Virus record (IMG/VR): IMGVR_UViG_3300010370_000095
Span: 1 to 37,479 of that record
Origin: a virus
Direction: 5' to 3' (one strand)
DNA length: 37,479 bases
In this document: piece after piece, positions 16,501 to 24,300 of the stretch
Position numbering within the stretch: the stretch's first letter is position 1
Layout of the letters: every line of letters begins with the position of its first letter
Notes under the pieces: model-generated
What the model was told of the DNA's origin: nothing
The model's database searches: none
Seen by the model: the letters and a program-made list of their open reading frames with translations, nothing else
Position numbers and translations under genes: made by a program

Positions 16501-18512
16501 ATGCTGTACACATCGGACTGTGAAAGTTCAAAGTACTTTCTTCCTGTCTCGTCTGTTTTGATATCAGTAATAGACGCAAACGACTGCGTGGTTGAAACTG
16601 GTGTCTTGAAGCGATACGTGCTGGTGTTGCTTATGGTAGGCGTGTATCGAACAGGCAAGACCACACGAACATTGGCAGCGGTGAAACCTGCGGGAGCATT
16701 GTTCACCTCTAGTTTGACCTTGCCTCCAGTAGTGTCACCGTCATTAGACAGAACTATTCCAGTTCCCGAAGAGGGAATAAAAGCCCGACCAGCCGTTCCG
16801 CCCGCTGGTGTACCACTGGAGTCCAACGAAACAATGGCAATTTCAGACAAGTCTGATGCGTTGGTGGGATTTCCGGTTCCGTAGTTTATAAACGAAATGA
16901 CTCCACTACTGGTAGACGCAACAGTGTCTGTGAAGTTGGCTTTAGCCAACGAGTACGTTGTGGTGGCGGTTGTGTTGTTGTATGTGGGTGTTATGGCATT
17001 GCTTACCAGTTTGCCTTGGATGTAGAACCCGTTGCTTATGTCATTGATGGCGTAACCAGGTTGCAGAGGAAACACCAGTGACTGGTCATCACTACCAACA
17101 ATGTTGCCCCCGTTGGTGAAACGACCCAAAGTGTTTCCGGTAGTGTTGTCGTAGATGAAGCCCACCTGACCAGTGCTGCCACTCAATCCGTAAAGGTACA
17201 GTGTTGCCGTGAATCCAGTGGCTGCTCCCACTCCCTGCCCAGGAGCAGGCACGTATCCGTGAACAAACGCAGTTCCACGAGTGGTACTGGGAGAAATTAG
17301 TGTTCCGTCTCGTAGTACTACCCGTGCCGAACCCGACCCAATGGTGACCAGTGCGTTTGCGTGTTCCAGTGTGCCACCCATAGAAACAGTAAGGTAGTTT
17401 CCTGTGGAGAAAACAAACTGCTGGGTTTCTGATTGAGTGGTCTGTGCGCGGGGCAGAGTCACGGTTTGTGGATACCGATTCTCTACTTCATATCCCTGAA
17501 CATACGCCTTTCCGGACCCCATAGACAGTGAAAATTGTGTTGAACTATTGGGTTTGACGGTTGCGTCAAAGGGATACACCACGTACGAACCAGACTCGTC
17601 AAAAGTACGACGAGCAAGCACATTTTGAATCTCTCCGTACGTTACCCGTTCCACTTTCTTTGTGATGCGCCCGCCGTCAAATCGGAGTAGTTCCACAAAG
17701 TCTTCGGCACTTGCAGTTAGATCAATCTGTGCCATCTCAAACACAATCTTGTAACGGTCTGCACCAGGAGCGTTGTAGTTGTACGATCCGATAGCAGGAT
17801 CGCGCAGGGTGGAGTCTTCCTGTTCTGTCACCGAGTCACGAGTAAGCGAGAATCCAATCTTCTTTGACAGGGTTGCGTAGTCGCTTCCGAACGTGAGATC
17901 ACGATACGAAACGCTACCAACAGACGCAGTGCTGTACGGGGTAAACGTGAGACGGGGGTTGCGGGCAAAGAATCCGTCAATGTAAAAGATGCCTTCATCC
18001 ACAGTGATGACTTTGCAGGCACCACTAGACGGATACGCAGCAGAAACCGGAGACAGCCCCGAATACGTCGTTGTGCCGTTGGACCAAGTAAACGAAGACG
18101 GAACACTTCCACCCGAAATAAGGTCAACCACTAGCACAAGAGTGGAGTCTGTGAGTGGATCAGGATCAATGTAGTGCACCACTTTTGCCCTGAATCCGGT
18201 GGCAGTAAGATATCCTCCGACGAAATCAGAGTAGTCCGTGATGTCTGCAAGGGGGTTTCCGGTTCCCGTAACACTCAGACGAACATAGGTGGCATTGCGA
18301 ACAGTGATACCACCGCCCACAATACGGGAACCGTCCTTGAACAGGTGATCTCCAATTTGAGAAATCTGTCCTTGAAGAATGGTCTGCAACTGTGTGAGTT
18401 CACGAGCCTGTAGAGCGTATCCAGGCTTGAACAGCATCCTCAAGAACCCCTTTGTGGGGTCGTAGTCATCGTAGTACGGGTTTATGTTGAAGATGCTTGA
18501 GTCGTATGCCAT
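13590..18512 (-). CDS. DUF4815-type large virion structural protein
   Basis: The 1640-aa protein carries the signature of the large DUF4815 proteins of marine T4-like phages at residues about 8-66: FNINPYYDDYDPTKGFLRML, then PGYALQARELTQLQTILQGQ and GDHLFKDGSRIVGGG. A second conserved block lies near residue 1274 (DPLAQTFIVDKV, GVFLNSLSLYFSAKD, then PPGEYAICITTNSSEYSLY). Between them are many Gly/Ser/Thr-rich beta segments and a region about 1000-1120 rich in charged residues. It follows gp8 by 10 nt and precedes the fibres, where T4 has genes 9 and 10, so a peripheral baseplate or fibre-attachment role is likely. AAGGA lies 4 nt before the ATG. No enzymatic motif is seen. Confidence 0.8.
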   Translation of the reverse strand: MAYDSSIFNINPYYDDYDPTKGFLRMLFKPGYALQARELTQLQTILQGQISQIGDHLFKDGSRIVGGGITVRNATYVRLSVTGTGNPLADITDYSDFVGGYLTATGFRAKVVHYIDPDPLTDSTLVLVVDLISGGSVPSSFTWSNGTTTYSGLSPVSAAYPSSGACKVITVDEGIFYIDGFFARNPRLTFTPYSTASVGSVSYRDLTFGSDYATLSKKIGFSLTRDSVTEQEDSTLRDPAIGSYNYNAPGADRYKIVFEMAQIDLTASAEDFVELLRFDGGRITKKVERVTYGEIQNVLARRTFDESGSYVVYPFDATVKPNSSTQFSLSMGSGKAYVQGYEVENRYPQTVTLPRAQTTQSETQQFVFSTGNYLTVSMGGTLEHANALVTIGSGSARVVLRDGTLISPSTTRGTAFVHGYVPAPGQGVGAATGFTATLYLYGLSGSTGQVGFIYDNTTGNTLGRFTNGGNIVGSDDQSLVFPLQPGYAINDISNGFYIQGKLVSNAITPTYNNTTATTTYSLAKANFTDTVASTSSGVISFINYGTGNPTNASDLSEIAIVSLDSSGTPAGGTAGRAFIPSSGTGIVLSNDGDTTGGKVKLEVNNAPAGFTAANVRVVLPVRYTPTISNTSTYRFKTPVSTTQSFASITDIKTDETGRKYFELSQSDVYSITSVTFGTPGTNISEDFELDDGQRETYYQRARLYLKPSVVSTARYVTPASAGSITVSFDYFRHDGLAFAPFIGKHSYPSTPYERIPLFTNPRTGKTVSLANCLDFRHSGLTSATPMIKPYGAYEFGVSESSTISYNHYLPRIDKLCVKADPEDGSALFFLVQGTPDLTPVAPPDPQDGLVLAILTVPAYTHNTEDVIFTPVNSQRYTMSDIGKLEKRIDDVEVFAKLSISEAEIEARSLKTSATSTEPLKTSIFSDEFYGHSVSDVSSEEHICSVDFERGELRPFFSTNAISPPSPSLSNTVLSTDGILTLAYSDADYITNLQYSKSIQVNPSNTVNWLGFLKLNTQVITTIDTGYRPVVRTNSLMENDNWRSSNAGNARGFGTQWNDWESLWTGIEVVEEEQDDIQKSLLELPRVDSISAVPTVSSGNVRAGSRRNVEAVNQKNSNFIRSRHLRNRIREKIGSRVVDRSVVGYIPSQTVTFTAYGMKPNTTGLSLYFDGTVLLNGTLSTDSNGTCSGSFTIPAGTYLTGSRSVRISDSAVVANAITSAEETLYCVGALVQQDSGSFSTRPPTLRRRTVNSETISKDPFNKSVDSLENTAGTDPLAQTFIVDKVANPEGVFLNSLSLYFSAKDTVLPVAVDIRPTVSGYPSPSVVIPFSTVVKLPGDVTANATTPTATEFAFTSPVFLPPGEYAICITTNSSEYSLYAADTAANSITNGDAIAGRAGNNQLVGTLYTPQGSGVSVQENTTDLMFAVKRCAFTATTGTATHANVANIASRQAFKVSAPEVIPESCTITRAAGALSFANNETVYPVTPFTAAPTLVYTLTRGVSNAVSPAIDTAARYAVSVNMNTQSEYLTRVVELPQSLASTGLAVFVNENIPTGTDVKVYYRTSAVGEADIFTRTWVEIPQTSPAFTSTSEIDFRESTFRTSTALAPFKSYQIKVRLTNSGGASYYRTPAVRSVRVVSFV

Positions 18513-18522
18513 ACGGTCCTTT

Positions 18523-20835
18523 TTAGAACCCTAAACGGATTCGGAACTCCTCTTCTTGTGCAATTGTGCGCTGAATGGGTCTAACATTGTCTATGTATAA
18601 CACCTCTCCCGAGGTTGCAAGCACCTCTGGAGGGGCAACAGACGCGACAATATACGCTCCAAGAGTAGTGCCAGTGAGTCCGTCTGTGGCAACCCCCTTG
18701 AACTTACCCACCACGTTAGTAAGGTACAGTTTGCCGTAGGACGGATTTACAAAGTTCCAATGGTACACCGTGCCTGTTGCGTACGGAGTGTACGATCCAG
18801 TCACGCCTTGGGTAACTCCGTCCCCGTTGGAGAACGAGTTTACGGTAAGAGTGCTTGTTGTGGTGTCTGCCCCACCCACTTGTGTGTTGCCACTGGTAGC
18901 AATTTCTAAAACAGTCAGCCCGCTGTACGCAGGGGTGTTGTTGGTGTCGTAGTACGCAGGACCAACATCAATCACACGGAACAACTGCCCGTCTCCGTTC
19001 AGGTCGTACAGAGTGGGGGTTGAACTGCCTTTGAACACCCAAACGTACTCTCCGTATTCAGGAGAAACTGCTGCCACCGCTGCCGTGAATCCGCTTTCCC
19101 TGCCCACAAGAGTGTAATTACCAACAAATCCCCCACTGGTCTGTAGTTGCACTGACAGGGTTGCCCCTCCTTGCGACACCACAATTCCTTCTGCAAGATA
19201 ATCGTAGCCGTAAGACACTCCAGTGGCAACTTCAACACCAGCAGGAACAGTCTGCTGAACGCTTTCATTCACCAAGAATTGCCCGTCTTTGTCCAAAGAA
19301 ACACGATACCGGTCACGACGATCACTGTACGAAGTAAACCTGCCTGAACTGTTTTGCGTTTTGATCGTGATGGGAGCCTGTGCGGACTTTAGGTCTACAA
19401 CTTTGGCAGACGAAAATGTTTCAGTGCCTAGAATACAGTTGCTAGGACTACCATCAAAACCAGTTCCAATGTTGTCGGTGTTTACTGCTGCATCAGGTTG
19501 CAGTGTAATGTCTCTGTAGAACTGGTCATCCGATCCTGCCACTTTTCCGGTTCCGTCAGACAGCACCGGATTCTTTATTATTCCAAACTGACGGTACGAG
19601 CCTCCACCTATGAATTTTTCAGCGTCTGCCTCGGTGATTTCCACAATAATAATGATGTCCTTCACGTTCAACTCTTTGAGAATGTTGCTGCCGTGCCCGC
19701 CTTTGGGTGACAACACAGGCGTAAGAGTAGGGTGAACTGTGTCGGTGTTCTTCTTGCCAACCACTTCCGCTCGGGCTACAGAGTAGTCTTCTCCCCCGTC
19801 AACCAAATCCACGCGAACTATCTGCTTGGAAGAATTCATTACAGGTTTTGCGTAGGCTCGTTGTCCGTCACCGTTTATCAAGATGTGTGGTGTGATTTCA
19901 ACTGATACCACATTTGATCCCGAAGACGGCGATACGGTGAACGGAACCACGTCATCACGAACCACTATCGTGACTTGGTTTGGTGCTTTTGTTAGTGAAG
20001 TGATTATGCCGTAGTTGTTGATTTCCGCAGGGTTCACGCCACTAGAAACAACTCGAACAACATAGCCCACGTAGTCTGCTGCGGGTTGCGTTATCCGTGC
20101 AACAGAGGTGGGATCCGTGATCGTAATTGTTTTTGTTGCTGAATTGTATCCGTTCACGTACAGAGTGTAAGTGGTATTAAACAACACACTGGTCACAGCA
20201 GACGGATACACACCAACGGACGCACCAACGGTTGAATTTGTAGCCTCTATTCGGGTAAGTGCACCCGATACTGCTGTGGACTGCACATTGTATTGGTTCG
20301 TGGTTTCTGTGTCCGTGCTCAAACTTGCAAAGTCAATTGGCACATAGTCCGTGAGTTCGTAAGGAAGGTCTGTTTCCCGAACAGTGGCAAGGTATTTCCA
20401 ACGGTATCCATCGGAAAGGGAGAACTCGCCGTACAGAGTTTGGGTGGGCTTTTCAGTAGACGACGCACCACCGTTGTTGCTCATGCACTTGTAGATGTTG
20501 TTTTGATCCGTGACCACGAAGAACTGTTTTGGATCGTTATCATCAAACAAATCAGCAGTGTCGCTGTACTGGTCGTAAGTAGTTCCACTTGTCCACGTGT
20601 AGCGTGGCACTGCAAACAAGAGGTTCGACGGCGACAGTTTCTTGTACGCAATAATGTTGTTCATTACCTCGTACTCTGATGCCACACTATCAGTGTACGT
20701 GGGTGGGCTGTTGTCGTTTGTCCATGCCGTACTCTTTGCAATAAAGAAGAAGTACTGGCTGTCACCACGCTCAAGTTCCGTGAGGAAACTTTCTGCGTAG
20801 GAGCGTTCTAGTGATGCTTTGATGAAACTTGCCAT
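18523..20835 (-). CDS. 8: Baseplate wedge subunit gp8-like
   Basis: The 770-aa protein resembles gp8, the dimeric wedge protein around the T4 baseplate periphery. The N-terminus has the gp8 pattern: FLTELERGDSQYFFFIAKST then AWTNDNSPPTYTDS (residues 17-50), where T4 reads FITFGRSEPWSSN and PPYPTDS. Next come NNIIAYKKLSPSNLLFAVPR, and SLSDGYRWKYLATVRETD near 140-160, matching the GDGYVWEYLFEIP of T4. The C-terminus IAQEEEFRIRLGF fits the short strand ending gp8 proteins. It is more than twice the T4 length (334 aa); the extra is a chain of beta modules from about residue 190 to 740. Its place after gp7, separated by a LamG gene, keeps T4 order. The ATG has AGGA 4 nt upstream. Confidence 0.82.
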   Translation of the reverse strand: MASFIKASLERSYAESFLTELERGDSQYFFFIAKSTAWTNDNSPPTYTDSVASEYEVMNNIIAYKKLSPSNLLFAVPRYTWTSGTTYDQYSDTADLFDDNDPKQFFVVTDQNNIYKCMSNNGGASSTEKPTQTLYGEFSLSDGYRWKYLATVRETDLPYELTDYVPIDFASLSTDTETTNQYNVQSTAVSGALTRIEATNSTVGASVGVYPSAVTSVLFNTTYTLYVNGYNSATKTITITDPTSVARITQPAADYVGYVVRVVSSGVNPAEINNYGIITSLTKAPNQVTIVVRDDVVPFTVSPSSGSNVVSVEITPHILINGDGQRAYAKPVMNSSKQIVRVDLVDGGEDYSVARAEVVGKKNTDTVHPTLTPVLSPKGGHGSNILKELNVKDIIIIVEITEADAEKFIGGGSYRQFGIIKNPVLSDGTGKVAGSDDQFYRDITLQPDAAVNTDNIGTGFDGSPSNCILGTETFSSAKVVDLKSAQAPITIKTQNSSGRFTSYSDRRDRYRVSLDKDGQFLVNESVQQTVPAGVEVATGVSYGYDYLAEGIVVSQGGATLSVQLQTSGGFVGNYTLVGRESGFTAAVAAVSPEYGEYVWVFKGSSTPTLYDLNGDGQLFRVIDVGPAYYDTNNTPAYSGLTVLEIATSGNTQVGGADTTTSTLTVNSFSNGDGVTQGVTGSYTPYATGTVYHWNFVNPSYGKLYLTNVVGKFKGVATDGLTGTTLGAYIVASVAPPEVLATSGEVLYIDNVRPIQRTIAQEEEFRIRLGF

Positions 20836-20847
20836 GTGGTCCTCGCT

Positions 20848-21372
20848 TTACAGCCCTATGTTTGAGTATGTATCCCCTGAAGACAGTGGTCCAGAGGACT
20901 GATACAGGTAGTCAGGCAAAGAGAAGAACTCCTGAAGAGTAATGCCCGAGAACTCTGAACCAAAGGGAATAGTGGACAGATTCTTGTTGTTTGGGTGGTT
21001 CTCGATGTCCCAATACGTGACTCCGTATGGAGTGGTGGACGGGTGAGCAGCACGGAAGCCCGCAGGCAATCGTGATTCCAAAGTTTGACCGTACTTTTTC
21101 GACAGGTAGGTGTACACTCGGTTTCGTTCTGTTTCGTCTAGTTTACGATCAAAGGCTATGATTTCGTGAATCACACCAGCAAACGAGTACGATGGGGTGT
21201 TTGCAAGCACAGAGTTGATCCAAGCCTGTGATCCCGTGACACCGCTGCCAGTGGCACCTGCCGAAATGTTTGCTCCAATACGACCAATCACAATGTCTGA
21301 AGCACTGTACTGGTTTGGACCTGCGGCAAACAGAGTCTCTTGTTGAGGAAGAAATGTATCTTCTTGAGGCAT
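20848..21372 (-). CDS. Detached LamG-like half-module protein
   Basis: The 174-aa protein looks like the C-terminal half of a LamG/concanavalin module plus its tail. SFAGVIHEIIAFDRKLDETE then RNRVYTYLSKKYGQTLESRL (about residues 63-102) correspond to SFAGAFDGEIAEILAYQGAL and DRQKVEGYLAHKYN in the neighbouring gp7-like protein. The N-terminal strands of a full LamG fold are missing or very short. The C-terminus (TYWDIENHPNNKNLSTIPFG) is not recognised. It has its own AAGGA ribosome binding site 7 nt before the ATG, lies 15 nt after gp7 and 12 nt before gp8. I infer that it arose by duplication or separation of a gp7 LamG module; it may bind glycans or pack against gp7. Confidence 0.7.
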   Translation of the reverse strand: MPQEDTFLPQQETLFAAGPNQYSASDIVIGRIGANISAGATGSGVTGSQAWINSVLANTPSYSFAGVIHEIIAFDRKLDETERNRVYTYLSKKYGQTLESRLPAGFRAAHPSTTPYGVTYWDIENHPNNKNLSTIPFGSEFSGITLQEFFSLPDYLYQSSGPLSSGDTYSNIGL

Positions 21373-21387
21373 AGTGTGTTCCTTGTA

Positions 21388-24300
21388 TTACATTCCGAAT
21401 CGACCACGAAGCGAGTTGTAGTTTTGCGCAATCTCTTGAGATACGAGGGCGCGACTATAGACGCGCACATTAGATATTCCGCCGCTCCATTTATAGTCAT
21501 TACCGTTGGTGTAGACATAGGAACCCTCTGTGGTGGTGTTTGCACCGCTTCTATCTCCAATGCCCACTACAGAACCAAAAATCTCTACTCCATCCAGCGT
21601 CTGCTCCCACACGGAAACTCCGTTGATGTACACTTTGAATTGTGTTTTTTGGGTAGATCCAGCAGTGGCAGGAATGTGATTGGCGGTGTACACAAACTGC
21701 GCCCACCGAGTGTCTATGGTATATGGAACGGTGTAAGCATATGCTTTCTGCACACCACTCAAACTGAAACTCCAGTAATACGCATTTCCTAGTGTTCCAA
21801 AATAAGGCAAGCCGCCCATTCCACCAAACATTTTCAATGCACTAGAAACATCAGAAGGTTTAACCCACGCTTCAAATGTATACGAGTTTCCTGTAAGGGA
21901 AGTTGCTCCAGATTCAATAACAGAAGACTTGCCGTCAAACACAAGATATCCGCCAACACTCGATATGTACTGCGGCTTTCCGAACACCTTGCCAGTAAAC
22001 CCGTTTGGTCCAGTGTCGTATACCGTTTGTGGCATATTTGATACTAGGTCTGTTACGTCTGGTTCGTTCCCGTCCACAACATCAATTCGTGGGCGATAAA
22101 ACAATACTTCGCTGCCTGGTATGCTACTGCCGTACAGGAACACACGCAATCCGGTGGGAACAATTCCAGACTGACTCCAAATAAAATCGTGGTAATTGTC
22201 GTCATTACCAGTAGATATTGGTGCGTATGTGCTTCCTCCACCACTTACTGTGTAGTATCCACTAGTAGACTCGTCTGCACCTGTTGCACTGCCGAAAGGA
22301 TGGATGTGTCCAACCGCAAGCACCCACGTGTTTTGCTTTCCTGTGTACGCATCACTGACACTATTCTTCACAGTAAAGTAAGGGTTGGTTTGAGAAAATC
22401 CGCTTTTTCGACTCAGGTAAGAACCATTGGATGGACCAAAATATACATCTCCATCCCCAAGCACTTTGCGATTAATCCACACAGAGTAACGATATTTTTT
22501 GCTAGTATCAACAGAAAACAACTGTGTGTTAAATCCAGCATTACTATTGAACGACGCACTAGTAGCAATCGTGGAGTGGTTTTCCCCTCTCCATATATTG
22601 TCGTAGTAACCCCACGGATTAACTTCTTTTTCGATTGAGTTTGCTTGTATTGATCCCGCCACAGCAGCCCAAGACGGATAGTTCACGCCTGTTCGGAAAG
22701 CGCGTCCGTCAATGTCTCCCCCGTTGTAAGGAAGAAGTTGCAGTCTTCCAAAATAGACTGTCTCGCCAGGCGTCAGTCCTGTAACTCCAACGGTTGTCAC
22801 TGTGGTGCTTACACTATCACTAACATACTTCTTCCTGCTGACTCTATACCATCCGCTTCCCATGTCCTCAATGGTGGCTGGAGCACTGTCATTAGTTCCA
22901 AGTCCGTAAATATACACGCCCAAGGCTGACGGAAGTGCGCTGCCATCAGCCTTTCGTATCCACATAGAGAATGTCCAGTGGGTGACACTAAATGTGGTGT
23001 TTCTCCACGAATTGGTTCCGTAACTGGGGTCGGTGTACAGGTTTCCGTTGGTGGAAATAACAGCCTTGTACACTTCATCGTTTCCAAGAGTTGGTTCTCC
23101 TGTTGCTTGGGTGACACGGGTAAATCCCACACCTTGACTGTTTGGATCCGAACGGAAGTTGTTTGGATCAAAACCCGACTTCAGCACATTGTACGGCGTA
23201 GGCGTGAAATGCAAATCACGCAAAAGATCGCTGCTGAATCCGCTAGCAAAAGAGCCAATACACAAAGTGTTGCCAGCATCAAATCCGTACACCAAATTCC
23301 TTGTAGTCACCCAATTTTCCGCTGACGGAGCCACAACAGAAACCACACGCCTACCCGTAGAGCGTGACGCGTTCAGTCCACGATCCCCGTTGAGGAACAC
23401 ATCAATCTTGTTGGACGAGTCACGAACCGCTTCTCCAACACATACACCAAAGCACACTCCTGACACATGAGGATCGTACACAATACTGTTCTGAAGCACT
23501 CCTGTCTGGTCGCCGCATGGACGGAATCCAAACACTCCTGTTGGCGGCAGGGACGCGCCAGGATACATGAGCGTTCCGTTTGGAAGCACCGAATAGTACG
23601 AACTGGTTTGTTGTGCGGCGGTTCGGTCTTGTTCGTTGTACGAGCGGCTGAACAGCACCGAGTCAAAGCGCACGGAAGGAGTAGCCGACAAGTCACAATT
23701 GGTGTTTCGTGATCCAAGCAGCCCGTATCCGAAACTCAGCCCTTCTCTGGTCGTACGATACACCACGAAAATGTCTGCGTCATCGGTGATCTTCAGTGGA
23801 CGCTTCAGATATAGGTGCTGTCCCGTGAGCATTGCAGCAGCACTGCTGCCAGTGCCTGTGGTGTATCCCAATCCAACCACGCCACCGAGGGTGACACCCG
23901 CGTACACCGAAGCAGGAGCAAACACGATTCCACCGTTGAACGAAACGCCTGTTGCGCCACCAAATCCTGCTGTTTGCAGGGTGGGACGCAGTTTGTCAAC
24001 GGTGACTCCTGCGTACACACGAGCATTCATATTTGCAGTAGACACAAAATTCGGGACAACAGGATTTCCGTTATACGAAAGGTCCAAAAGAGTAACTGAT
24101 GTTTTTGGATCACTAGACGAGGCTGCTCCATAAAATGAAGAGTCAAAGTAGAATGTGCGTCCATACCCTGCAAAAACGGTTCGCTTTACAACTCCATCAA
24201 CCCGATACACGATATTTGGTTCCGTGTACTCTACCTCACAAACAGTATTATCGTAGGCAAAATAGTTACTTGTCGCATTGGCTCCAGTAGTAATCGCACC

